Positions 1 through 7,057 of a stretch of DNA of 64,000 nucleotides are shown piece by piece (position 1 is the first letter of the stretch; every line of letters starts with the position of its first letter). Origin of the DNA: Desmospora activa DSM 45169 (lineage in GTDB: Bacteria > Bacillota > Bacilli > Thermoactinomycetales > DSM-45169); NCBI RefSeq assembly GCF_003046315.1, contig NZ_PZZP01000001.1:248001-312000 (forward strand). Direction: 5' to 3'. The notes beneath the pieces were generated by a model, which made no database searches, was not told where the DNA came from, and was given only the letters and a program-made list of their open reading frames with translations. The translations under genes and the position numbers were made by a program.

Positions 1-399
1 GAGGGGGTGGTCACAGCCCTAAAAGAGTATGGAAATCGCCTCGGGTTAACGGTGGATATGGAAGTCACCGGTGTGGCCACGATGGACCGACCGGTAGAAG
101 AAGCATTGTGGCGAATTGGGCAGGAGGCCTTGAACAATGTGCGAAAGCATGCCGGTGTCGACCGGGTCCAACTGTCGTTGACGGTGACACAGGATCGCGT
201 GTGGTTACGAGTGACGGATCGTGGTCGAGGTTTTGCTGTTGATGAGGATGGCCGTCTTGATTCCATGGGGATTATCAGTATGCGGGAGCGGGCGGAACTC
301 ATCGGAGGACATGTGGAAGTGAATAGTCGTGTGGGAGAAGGAACCGAAGTGGTGGCCCAGTTGCCGCTACAGGTCGGAGAAGAGGAGGGGGAACGATGA
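1..399 (+). CDS. Sensor histidine kinase, C-terminal part (5' end outside window)
   Basis: The reading frame is open from base 1, so only the last ~132 residues are present. They form the HATPase domain of a NarL/DesK/LiaS-type kinase: N box (EALNNVRKHAG), G1 box (DRGRGF) and G2 region (GIISMRERAELIGG). The dimerisation/phosphoacceptor and sensor parts lie upstream. The stop overlaps the next gene's start (ATGA), so kinase and regulator are translationally coupled and almost certainly cognate. The signal sensed cannot be inferred from this part. Confidence 0.9.
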   Translation, partial: EGVVTALKEYGNRLGLTVDMEVTGVATMDRPVEEALWRIGQEALNNVRKHAGVDRVQLSLTVTQDRVWLRVTDRGRGFAVDEDGRLDSMGIISMRERAELIGGHVEVNSRVGEGTEVVAQLPLQVGEEEGER

Positions 400-1034
400 T
401 CCGGGTGTTGTTGGTGGATGATCATCCAATGGTGCTAAAAGGGTTACGCCTGTTTTTACAGACACAGAAGGATATGGAAATTGTGGGCGAAGCGTCCAAC
501 GGAGAGGGAGCACTGCAAGCAGTGAAAACCGAGCGGCCGGATGTCGTGTTGATGGATCTGTCGATGCCGGTGATGGACGGAGTGGAAGCGACGCGTCGTA
601 TCAAGGCGGATCATCCGGAGGTGAAAGTGATTGTATTGACCAGCTTTTCCGATCGGGACCACGTACTCCCGGCGATTCAAGCCGGTGCCGCAGGCTACCA
701 GCTCAAAGAGATTGATGCGGATGCGCTAGCCATGACAATTCGGGCAGCTCACTTGGGTATGACCCAGCTTCACCCCGAGGCGGCGAGTCATCTCGTTTCC
801 CAGACGACCCACGAACCGGATGACGAACGATCCAACATACAGGTATTGACACCGCGGGAACGGGAAGTACTGCAACTGATTACGGCCGGTAAAAGCAACA
901 AAGAGATCGCTGCTCACCTTTCTATCGCGGAAAAAACGGTAAAAACCCATGTGAGCAGCATCTTGGGAAAATTGGATCTGCAGGATCGTACCCAGGCGGC
1001 GGTATATGCGATGAAACAGGGATGGTTTGGGTGA
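396..1034 (+). CDS. NarL/FixJ-family response regulator
   Basis: 212 residues, the normal length for the family. The N-terminal receiver domain has acidic residues D8-D9, phosphoacceptor D54 (VLMDLS) and the conserved K near residue 106-110 (QLKE). The C-terminal LuxR-type helix-turn-helix spans about residues 148-205 (LTPREREVL, KSNKEIA, KTVKTHVSSI). The start overlaps the kinase stop by 4 bases. Sequence style resembles LiaR/YvqC-type cell-envelope regulators, but the target genes are not evident here. It would be a DNA-binding transcription factor activated by the preceding kinase. Confidence 0.93.
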   Translation: MIRVLLVDDHPMVLKGLRLFLQTQKDMEIVGEASNGEGALQAVKTERPDVVLMDLSMPVMDGVEATRRIKADHPEVKVIVLTSFSDRDHVLPAIQAGAAGYQLKEIDADALAMTIRAAHLGMTQLHPEAASHLVSQTTHEPDDERSNIQVLTPREREVLQLITAGKSNKEIAAHLSIAEKTVKTHVSSILGKLDLQDRTQAAVYAMKQGWFG

Positions 1035-1050
1035 AGGGGGCGGCAGGGGA

Positions 1051-1149
1051 ATGCAAAAGAAAGTGGGTACTACCCGCTTGGTTATCAAGCAGGGAGATAT
1101 TACAAAAGAAAAGGTGGATGCGATCGTCAATGCCGCTTATTTTATTTGA
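1051..1149 (+). pseudogene. Truncated macrodomain protein (5' remnant)
   Basis: From ATG 1051 the frame reads MQKKVGTTRLVIKQGDITK and continues VDAIVNAA before ending at TGA 1147-1149. The pattern xxxGDIT...VDAIVNAAN is the diagnostic start of macrodomain (ADP-ribose-binding, O-acetyl-ADP-ribose deacetylase-like) proteins. The glycine-rich loop that should follow NAA(N) is missing, so only ~30 of about 170 residues remain. This is a decayed remnant whose 3' part has been deleted; the junction is near 1140. Confidence 0.7.
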
Positions 1150-1218
1150 TAGGGAATCTTATGAACTTTACACTAGAAGGATGCAGATAATTAATATCGA
1201 TATCAAGGAGGATTTTTT

Positions 1219-1719
1219 GTGAGCGTTTATCAATTTTCTGCTGTAACAATTGACGGTAAGGAACAATCCCTGGTGGAGTATGAAGGTAAGGTTTTACTAA
1301 TCGTCAACACCGCCAGCAAGTGCGGCTTTACTCCCCAGTATCAAGGGTTGCAACAGCTGTATGAAACATATCGGGATCAGGGCCTGGTGGTGCTCGGATT
1401 TCCCAGCAACCAGTTTATGAACCAAGAACCGGGCAGTAATGACGAGATTGAATCCTTTTGTCGCTTAAACTATGGTGTTACCTTTCCGCTGTATGCCAAG
1501 GTGGACGTTAAGGGAAAAAACATTCACCCCCTGTTTCAATATTTGACAAAGGAAAGTAAAGGGCTGCTAACGGATGCGGTTAAATGGAATTTCACCAAAT
1601 TTCTGATCGATCGAAAGGGTCATGTCTATCAACGATTTGCACCAAATGTAAATCCCGCCCAAATGGAAGCGGATATTCGTCTGCTGTTGGAGCAAAATGG
1701 ACAAAATCATTCACACTAA
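1219..1719 (+). CDS. Glutathione peroxidase family (thiol peroxidase)
   Basis: 166 residues, typical of bacterial BsaA/Gpo-type enzymes, which reduce peroxides using thioredoxin-like donors. The peroxidatic Cys35 sits in NTASKCGFT. The family motifs GFPSNQF and WNFTKFLID supply the Gln and Trp/Asn of the catalytic tetrad. A further Cys in ESFCRL lies where the resolving Cys of thioredoxin-dependent members is found. The start is GTG 1219, with AAGGAGG about 7 bases upstream. Cytoplasmic; apparently monocistronic, following the macrodomain remnant. Confidence 0.93.
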   Translation: MSVYQFSAVTIDGKEQSLVEYEGKVLLIVNTASKCGFTPQYQGLQQLYETYRDQGLVVLGFPSNQFMNQEPGSNDEIESFCRLNYGVTFPLYAKVDVKGKNIHPLFQYLTKESKGLLTDAVKWNFTKFLIDRKGHVYQRFAPNVNPAQMEADIRLLLEQNGQNHSH

Positions 1720-1720
1720 A

Positions 1721-1890
1721 TTTAACTCTTAGGTACTCCTTTTTGGCCAATAGGGGCAGTGATTGAAAAGATGAAGAGATGGTGCTACTCCTACAACTTG
1801 ATCGTTTCGCCGAGGAGAGTGAAATTCTCTATTTCGTGACTTCGTTAGAGGATTTACGGAAACAAAACTTTGATAAGTGTATTGTGCGAA
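1721..1890 (+). pseudogene. Decayed 3' copy of the DUF1963 gene
   Basis: This stretch matches the 3' end of the intact DUF1963 gene downstream. AACTCTTAGGTACTCCT occurs at 1724-1740 and 2513-2529. A second identical stretch containing GAGATGGTGCTACTCC covers about 1776-1798 and 2595-2617. LEDLRK is encoded by both copies. About 36 bases present between these blocks in the intact gene are missing here and the 5' part is absent. An open frame from 1779 (about 60 codons) reads through the relic but is not a plausible protein of its own. Confidence 0.7.
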
Positions 1891-1929
1891 CTTATTATAA
1901 CGTAGACCGAAGAGAAGGGGAGTTAAAAG

Positions 1930-2742
1930 ATGAAGGAACAGCTACTAGCAGCGATTCATGAATTGGAATTGGATGCGTACAAAGAGCGAATTTTCGCTGA
2001 GCTACAACCTGCATTGAGAATTCAAACAAAGCGGAATGAGCAGCTCTCGATCGGCAGCTCAAAATTCGGGGGAAAACCAGACCTTCCTCTCGATTTCACC
2101 TATCCCCTTTATGAAGGAGAGCGGCTCGTCTTTCTTGCTCAATACCGTCTAGCGGACTTCGCTTCATTTCCCGTCGCTCGTGAGCTGCCACAGAAAGGGA
2201 TGTTATACTTCTTTCACCATGAAGAACACGATGGAGAACCTTTCCCACTCGGGTTGAAAAATGAACGGGATGGATGGCGTGTCATCTATAGGGAGGAAGA
2301 TGATCCCTCACTTCTTCGCCCTTATGATATCGAAGAAATCAAACATTACCCGCAAACGGAAATCGGGTTTGAGGAAATCTATACTGGCAACCTTGGACGA
2401 TTAGGATTTGATATTGAGAAAGAAGAAGCCAACGAAGGGGGAGCCCCCGCCGGCATGTTAGCCTATGCTTTTAGTGATTTAATGGAACTTTGTGAGATTG
2501 ATCTTGGCCACCAACTCTTAGGTACTCCTATTCCTCAACAGGGGCCTGTGATAGAAGAATTGCACAAATTTGATTTTCCGGAGCTGAAAGGCAAAGAGAT
2601 GGTGCTACTCCTACAACTGGATTGTGATAATCGTCTCGAGATGTCTTGGGGTGATTGTGGAACCCTGTATTTTTTGATTCCGTTAGAGGATTTGCGGAAA
2701 CGGAATTTTGCTGAGACGGTGTATACGGCGCAAATGGGATAA
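1930..2742 (+). CDS. DUF1963 (YwqG-like) protein
   Basis: 270 residues. The order of blocks (RIQTKRNEQLSIGSSKFGGKPDLP early, FLAQYRLADF, LYFFHHEEHD, LLGTPIPQQG, LLLQLDCDNR and CGTLYFLI) is characteristic of the DUF1963/YwqG family. The function of the family is not established. The start is ATG 1930 behind GGGGAG. No signal peptide or membrane segment. A decayed copy of its 3' end precedes it, and an insertion-sequence relic follows it, so the locus has been rearranged. Confidence 0.85.
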   Translation: MKEQLLAAIHELELDAYKERIFAELQPALRIQTKRNEQLSIGSSKFGGKPDLPLDFTYPLYEGERLVFLAQYRLADFASFPVARELPQKGMLYFFHHEEHDGEPFPLGLKNERDGWRVIYREEDDPSLLRPYDIEEIKHYPQTEIGFEEIYTGNLGRLGFDIEKEEANEGGAPAGMLAYAFSDLMELCEIDLGHQLLGTPIPQQGPVIEELHKFDFPELKGKEMVLLLQLDCDNRLEMSWGDCGTLYFLIPLEDLRKRNFAETVYTAQMG

Positions 2743-2768
2743 CGCTTAGCAGGATGTAGGGAACTTTA

Positions 2769-2990
2769 GTGAACTGCTCTCCACTGAAGTGGTAGAGTTT
2801 CTCGATTCATCGAATCTCTAACAACGAGTCCTCTCCACGAGCGTAACTTCCCGTAGTTCCTACAGTACATGTTGAAAACGTTTTGTGGGTCTTGCCCAAG
2901 TGACAGGAATCGTTTGACGTGGTGACTGTTCCTTCCTCACCACAACCCCATACGATTCGGTTCTCAAGATACAAATTAGTTTAAAGTCAG
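2769..2990 (-). mobile_element. Relic of an IS200/IS605-type element (TnpB 3' end and right-end hairpin)
   Basis: On the minus strand a short open stretch ends with TVGTTGSYARGEDSLLEIR and a stop, resembling the TVGTTG...GEDS tail common to TnpB proteins. Just downstream (minus strand) is a hairpin with arms CTCTaCCAC/GTGGaGAG around a 4-base loop (2777-2797), followed by GCAGTTCAC, the layout of an IS200/IS605 right end. No TnpA, no RuvC domain and no left end are seen, so this is a fragment. The more upstream protein sequence is too degenerate to align by eye. Confidence 0.5.
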
Positions 2991-3014
2991 ACTTTGAAAA
3001 TCAAAAACTAGTAG

Positions 3015-3332
3015 TTATCCCTCAACCATGCGCAGACCGATAATGCCGATCAGTATGAGCATCAGAAAGCTAAGACGGAGCGGGGTGGCGCTTTCGCCGA
3101 ACACAACAATGCCGACAATCACTACACCGAGCATGCCGATGCCAACCCAGATGGCATAAGCGGTACCAACAGGCAGATTTTTCAGTGCGATCGAAAGCAT
3201 GTAGAAGCTGATCACGGCCGCTGTTACACCAATCACGCTGGGCCAGAGCCGAGTGAAGCCATTGGCGTATTTTAGAGCAATTCCCCATACGATTTCCAAC
3301 AGCGCCGCCATGACAAGTATAATCCAAGGCAT
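3015..3332 (-). CDS. SMR-family transporter, guanidinium exporter (Gdx/SugE) type
   Basis: 105 residues with four predicted membrane helices, as in all small multidrug resistance proteins, which work as antiparallel dimers coupling export to proton entry. Beyond the essential Glu13, it carries Trp16, Ser42, Tyr59 and Trp62, the binding-site residues reported for Gdx guanidinium exporters, and lacks the EmrE-type pattern. It follows the SDR gene by 5 bases and shares its transcript. No guanidine riboswitch was recognised upstream, so the regulation probably comes from the divergent HxlR protein. Export of guanidinium is inferred from residues only. Confidence 0.85.
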   Translation of the reverse strand: MPWIILVMAALLEIVWGIALKYANGFTRLWPSVIGVTAAVISFYMLSIALKNLPVGTAYAIWVGIGMLGVVIVGIVVFGESATPLRLSFLMLILIGIIGLRMVEG

Positions 3333-3337
3333 CTGTG

Positions 3338-4081
3338 TTAAACTCCGTAGCCACCGTCGACGGCGATTGCTTCCCCCGTGATGTAGCGTCCACCTTCACC
3401 GGCGAGATGAACAACGGTCGCTGCGATGTCCTCACTGCTGCCATAATGGCCGAGAACAGTGTGGCGTCGTTCTTCGTCTGCCCCAGGGCTGTTGGCTGGA
3501 TTCATGTCTGTATCCGTCGGTCCGGGATGAACCAGATTGGCCGTAATACCACGTTCCCCGAGATCGCGGGCAAGCCCTTTGGTAAGTCCGATCAGGGCCG
3601 ACTTGCTCATGGCGTAGAGGCTGAGTCCGGGACTTGGTACTCGCTCGGCCAGGCAGCTGCCGATGCTAATAATGCGGCCACCGGAGCTCATGTGACGTGC
3701 TGCGGCTTGTGCGGCGACGAAAACGGCCCGCACATGGATTGCAAGCGTCCGGTCAACCTCCTCAAGCCTCACGTCTTCAAGTGGTCCGTAGGGAAAGATC
3801 CCGGCGTTATTGATCAGAATGTCAAGCTTGCCGAACGCATCGATGGCGCTCTCTACGACCCCGACGACTTCTTTCGGATTTGCACTATCAGCTTTGATCG
3901 CAAGACCCCGCCGTCCCATTGCTTCGATCTCTGAGATAATTGCGTCAGCTTTTTCTGCAGCGTTCACGTAGGTCAGTACGACATCTGCACCGTGCTGCGC
4001 CAACTGCTTCACAATCGCTGCACCGATTCCACGGCTTCCTCCTGTAACAATCGCCACTTTCCCAGATAGTGACAGGTTCAT
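3338..4081 (-). CDS. Short-chain dehydrogenase/reductase (SDR)
   Basis: 247 residues, classical SDR. Cofactor loop TGGSRGIG at 13-20, NNAG at 91-94, catalytic Ser142, Tyr156 and Lys160 (YAMSK), and PG motif (HPGPTDTDM). The basic residue in the Gly-rich loop (R17) favours NADP(H). Close to FabG-like 3-oxoacyl reductases, but the substrate cannot be told. First gene of a two-gene operon with the SMR exporter and divergent from an HxlR-type regulator, an arrangement common for aldehyde/quinone detoxification genes. Confidence 0.9.
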   Translation of the reverse strand: MNLSLSGKVAIVTGGSRGIGAAIVKQLAQHGADVVLTYVNAAEKADAIISEIEAMGRRGLAIKADSANPKEVVGVVESAIDAFGKLDILINNAGIFPYGPLEDVRLEEVDRTLAIHVRAVFVAAQAAARHMSSGGRIISIGSCLAERVPSPGLSLYAMSKSALIGLTKGLARDLGERGITANLVHPGPTDTDMNPANSPGADEERRHTVLGHYGSSEDIAATVVHLAGEGGRYITGEAIAVDGGYGV

Positions 4082-4166
4082 CGTCTAATCATCCTCCCAT
4101 TTTTTGCGTTTACGATTTCCCTGTCGATTATGCATGAAGTCCCAACAGCTAAAAAGTACGCATTTT

Positions 4167-4185
4167 TTTCATACTTGGTACGAAA
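4167..4185. promoter_or_regulatory. Operator-like inverted repeat 1 (HxlR/SDR intergenic)
   Basis: TTTCATACTTGGTACGAAA is an imperfect palindrome built from two TTTCrTAC half-sites. It shares the core RTAC-N3-GTAY with the repeat at 4251-4269. It lies between the divergent SDR and HxlR genes. HxlR proteins are dimeric winged-helix regulators that bind such palindromes, so an operator role is likely but inferred. Confidence 0.45.
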
Positions 4186-4250
4186 AAACAGTAAAATGCG
4201 TTCCTAAGCGAATCTGTGCTTTCATTTTTTGATGATGTTTTAGTCCTTAT

Positions 4251-4269
4251 TTTCGTACTCTGTACGTTT
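4251..4269. promoter_or_regulatory. Operator-like inverted repeat 2 (HxlR/SDR intergenic)
   Basis: TTTCGTACTCTGTACGTTT contains the perfect palindrome CGTAC-TCT-GTACG. It lies 84 bases from repeat 1 with the same RTAC-N3-GTAY core, and 79 bases before the HxlR start. Confidence 0.5.
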
Positions 4270-4274
4270 AAAAA

Positions 4275-4288
4275 GAGTACTTTTACTC
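4275..4288. promoter_or_regulatory. Operator-like inverted repeat 3
   Basis: GAGTACTTTTACTC is a near-perfect palindrome (GAGTA/TACTC) six bases after repeat 2, in the upstream region of the HxlR gene. It may be an auxiliary regulator site. Confidence 0.35.
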
Positions 4289-4347
4289 GTGCTGGTACTC
4301 CGTCATAATGAGGGTATTAAGATTTTCCGATGTAGGAGTGAAATCGA

Positions 4348-4695
4348 ATGAGGGAGTTGAACAGCAATTCCGCGACTACTCATGGGATCGTAACGACACT
4401 TCATGCCATAGGCGGAAAGTGGAAGCCGTTGATTTTGTTTATCTTGTTGGAAGAAGGGACAAAAAGGTTCGGGGAATTAAGGCGTCTCTTGCCACATGTA
4501 ACCCAAGGCATGCTGACTAATCAGCTGCGGGAGCTGGAGCGTGATGGACTCGTGACACGAGTGGTGTATCCGGAAGTGCCACCACGTGTCGAATACTCCT
4601 TATCCGATCATGGCAAGACGTTAAAGTCTGTCTTAAAGGATATGTGTGATTGGGGATACATGCATAGTGAGTATACCAATCAATCTGCTCGTTAA
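4348..4695 (+). CDS. HxlR-family transcriptional regulator
   Basis: 115 residues with the winged helix-turn-helix of the HxlR/MarR-like family: [44 protein letters not shown] and VEYSLSDHG. The only Cys is in DMCDWG; the N-terminal redox Cys of YodB/HypR-type members is absent, so an effector other than Cys oxidation is likely. The start is ATG 4348 behind AGGAG. Divergent from the SDR-SMR operon with three palindromes between, so it probably controls that operon and itself. Confidence 0.92.
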   Translation: MRELNSNSATTHGIVTTLHAIGGKWKPLILFILLEEGTKRFGELRRLLPHVTQGMLTNQLRELERDGLVTRVVYPEVPPRVEYSLSDHGKTLKSVLKDMCDWGYMHSEYTNQSAR

Positions 4696-4720
4696 TGTCG
4701 GACAGAAAAGAGGGAAGTGC

Positions 4721-5128
4721 ATGAACTCACCGTTGTTGACGACGGTTATTTGCGGCTCCTATCGCAAGCATTGGGAAGATATCCTCCGAATTCGCAATTT
4801 TTTGGAGCAGCAAGGGGTTTATATTTTATCGCCTTTGGGGACGAAAATTGTCAATCCCGGCGAGGAGTTTGCTCGTTTGGAAGGTGATCCAGATGTGGAT
4901 GTACGTACGGTTCAGGACGCTATTTTTGCCCATATACGACAATCCACCTTTGTTATAGTGGCCAATGTGAATGGCTACTTAGGCAAAGCGACCGTTTTTG
5001 AGATGGGTTATGCAGCCGCCAACGGAATCCGTATTCTGACGGTTGAACCGGTTCAAGACCCCAATCTAGCGAGCTACACCCAGCCATTGACGGCTCTTTT
5101 TCCGACTTGGACAAGCGAATGGGACTGA
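4721..5128 (+). CDS. Nucleoside 2-deoxyribosyltransferase-like protein
   Basis: 135 residues. The N-terminal CGSYRKHWEDI, central SPLGTKIVNPG and the segment VNGYLGKATVFEMGYAAA resemble the nucleoside 2-deoxyribosyltransferase fold; the last segment holds the catalytic Glu region (FEMGYA). ATG 4721 is preceded by AGAGGGA and is chosen over an upstream in-frame codon that would lie inside the HxlR gene. Could act in nucleotide salvage, but many family members are uncharacterised. Lies 25 bases after the HxlR gene and 19 before the DUF4291 gene, so probably cotranscribed. Confidence 0.75.
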   Translation: MNSPLLTTVICGSYRKHWEDILRIRNFLEQQGVYILSPLGTKIVNPGEEFARLEGDPDVDVRTVQDAIFAHIRQSTFVIVANVNGYLGKATVFEMGYAAANGIRILTVEPVQDPNLASYTQPLTALFPTWTSEWD

Positions 5129-5147
5129 AAATTGAGGAGGATGGCAG

Positions 5148-5762
5148 GTGGAATTGAAGATAGAACCTTATTTACAACAGGTGAAACGATGGCCGCAGAC
5201 GGGACGCCATGTGTTAGCCCAGTTTGATGCCGATGCTATTGTCGTTTATCAAGCGTATCGGCCTTCCATTGGCCGGTTTGCGGTTCAAAACGGATATTTT
5301 GGCGGGGAGTTTCGCTTGACCCGTATGAGCTGGATTAAGCCCAATTTTTTGTGGATGATGTATCGTTGCGGCTGGGGGAGCAAAACGGATCAGGAATCGG
5401 TTTTAGCCGTCAAAATCAAGCGATCGGCATTTGATCAACTTTTGAGTATGGCGGTTTCTACCTCGTATGATCATACGCGTTATTCAAATATATCGGAATG
5501 GAAAAAAGCGCTTAAACGCGCAGAGGTTTTGACACAATGGGACCCCGATCACGATCCGACGGGGGCGAAATGTGATCGGCGGGCGATCCAACTCGGTTTA
5601 CGTGGATCGGTGCTGGCACAATATGCAAAAGATTGGATTATCGATATCCAGGATCTCTCCCCATTTGTGCGCGAACAGCGGGAAAATGCCTATCCCGACA
5701 AATATGATGCGCTGATTGTGCCAAAAGAAGAGGTCTATCCTATGAAGAGTGAATGGAAATAA
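5148..5762 (+). CDS. DUF4291 family protein
   Basis: 204 residues. YRPSIGRFAVQNGYFGG, RMSWIKPNFLWMMYR and WDPDHDP...RRAIQLGLRG are the signature blocks of DUF4291. The biochemical role is unknown. The start is GTG 5148, placed 7 bases after GAGGAGG; an ATG at 5141 is out of frame. Last gene of the HxlR / deoxyribosyltransferase-like cluster, followed by a hairpin beginning at its stop codon. Confidence 0.85.
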   Translation: MELKIEPYLQQVKRWPQTGRHVLAQFDADAIVVYQAYRPSIGRFAVQNGYFGGEFRLTRMSWIKPNFLWMMYRCGWGSKTDQESVLAVKIKRSAFDQLLSMAVSTSYDHTRYSNISEWKKALKRAEVLTQWDPDHDPTGAKCDRRAIQLGLRGSVLAQYAKDWIIDIQDLSPFVREQRENAYPDKYDALIVPKEEVYPMKSEWK

Positions 5763-5799
5763 CAAACCCCGGAGCCACCGCTTGGTTCCGGGGTTTGTT
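5761..5799 (+). terminator. Transcription terminator after DUF4291 gene
   Basis: Arms AACAAACCCCGGA and TCCGGGGTTTGTT form a long GC-rich stem starting in the stop codon. The T-tract is interrupted (GTTTGTTAAC). Confidence 0.7.
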
Positions 5800-5855
5800 A
5801 ACGAATGAGAAAACCGGAAGGAGAAGTTTTCCGGTGAAAGACTCTGTCATGCAAA

Positions 5856-5903
5856 GTGAGACCCAGAAGCGAAGGGAAGAGGCGAGACTTGTGCTTTGGA
5901 GTG
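5856..5903. repeat. Short dispersed repeat, copy related to 49421-49467
   Basis: GTGAGAC..AG.AGCGAAG and GCGAGACTTGTGCTTT here align with GCGAGAC..AGGAACGAAG and GCGAGACTTGTACTTT at 49421-49467, nearly in register over 47 bases. Both copies are non-coding. It may be a module of the larger intergenic repeat that adjoins the second copy. Confidence 0.45.
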
Positions 5904-5969
5904 GAGACGGATAACTATTCCGATTGCCCCACGATAGGGTTATCAATCAGTTCCGTGCGCTTTTTTTGG

Positions 5970-6617
5970 TCAAAGCGGCATAATGTAGACCATCATCATA
6001 ACAAAATGGATGGCGGTGCCAGCCATAACGAATAAGTGGAACACTTCATGGAAGCCAAAACGGTTGGGAAAGAAGTCAAAGCATTTGGTAGCGTAGATGA
6101 TCGCCCCAATGGTATAAGCAACTCCGCCAGCGATCATCAGGATAATCGCCCCCGTGGACAGATGGCCCACCAGTTGGAAAAACGGAATGACCGCGATCCA
6201 CCCCAGCGTGACATAGAAGGTGGTGGAAAGGTAGCGGGGAGCTTTGACGAGCCATAGTTTCAGAAAGGCCCCGATCACGGCTAGTAGCCAAACGGCCGTT
6301 AGCATCGTCCATTTCCAGGCGCCTTCCAAGCCGTAATAAAAGACGGGTGTGTAGGAGCCGGCGATCAGGAGATAGATCGCGATATGGTCCAGTTTTTTTA
6401 GTAGCAGCTCCTTGCTGGGGGTGGTTCGCACCCAGTGGTATAACGAGCTGGCCCCATACAGCAGGATGACACTGGTTCCGTAAATGGTCATGGTTACCAG
6501 TTTGGACATGTTGTCTTTGGATAGCAAAATTAAAAAAACCAAACCGACAATGGCAACCAGAAAGGTGATGAAATGGGTCCACGTGTTAACCGGTTCCTTC
6601 ATCTTTAGTCGGTTCAT
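5970..6617 (-). CDS. Haemolysin III / PAQR-family membrane protein
   Basis: 215 residues with seven predicted transmembrane helices. Conserved polar residues sit at the membrane faces: E8/P9 near the N-terminus with TH (15-16), SSLYHW in helix 2-3, KKLDH, and the C-terminal HEVFHLFVMAGTAIHF. These His/Asp/Ser residues form the metal site of the PAQR/CREST superfamily. Named for haemolysin III of Bacillus cereus, but its role in free-living bacteria is unclear. Monocistronic. Confidence 0.9.
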   Translation of the reverse strand: MNRLKMKEPVNTWTHFITFLVAIVGLVFLILLSKDNMSKLVTMTIYGTSVILLYGASSLYHWVRTTPSKELLLKKLDHIAIYLLIAGSYTPVFYYGLEGAWKWTMLTAVWLLAVIGAFLKLWLVKAPRYLSTTFYVTLGWIAVIPFFQLVGHLSTGAIILMIAGGVAYTIGAIIYATKCFDFFPNRFGFHEVFHLFVMAGTAIHFVMMMVYIMPL

Positions 6618-6877
6618 ACTAATTCGCTCCTCGCTCCATCGTTCATGAAGGAATATGCTTAACTTTCATCATAACACACATCAGTGAAAGGGATGCGGAG
6701 ATTGGCGCGAAAATTATCCCTTCTAGCTTCCCGTCAATCGGTCGTTGGTCTTAAGACTTGTCACTTGCAGGAGCAAGACTATTTTCCGGCTATCGGCTCC
6801 GGCTGTGTGTGGAAGAATTGATTTCCCTGATTTTTTACGATAAAGAGGAAGCCGATACTGGAGGGGGTCGAGCGACG

Positions 6878-7057
6878 ATGAATCATCAAATCGATCTGGA
6901 AGTACAACAACAAGCGATCCAAAACAGACTGGATCGAGTGAATCGACACACATGGAAGTTGCTACACCTCCAACAAAAGGATCGGCTTTTCGTTGCGGTG
7001 AAGAAATTCCAAAGGAGAAATGGAAAATGGCAGAGTGGATCCGGGTCGGTTGGTTAG
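6878..7057 (+). CDS. Possible small protein, 59 residues
   Basis: ATG 6878 follows GGAGGGGG with good spacing. The product is hydrophilic (MNHQIDLEVQQQAIQN, then a Lys/Arg-rich half) and overlaps the start of the Rieske gene by 31 bases in another frame, suggesting coupling if real. No family recognised. The coding call rests on the ribosome binding site and placement only. Confidence 0.35.
   Translation: MNHQIDLEVQQQAIQNRLDRVNRHTWKLLHLQQKDRLFVAVKKFQRRNGKWQSGSGSVG

Noticed and set aside
4082-4347. Guanidine riboswitch upstream of the SDR-SMR operon
   Set aside because: Searched by eye because the SMR protein looks like Gdx; found only protein-type palindromes, not the ykkC core.
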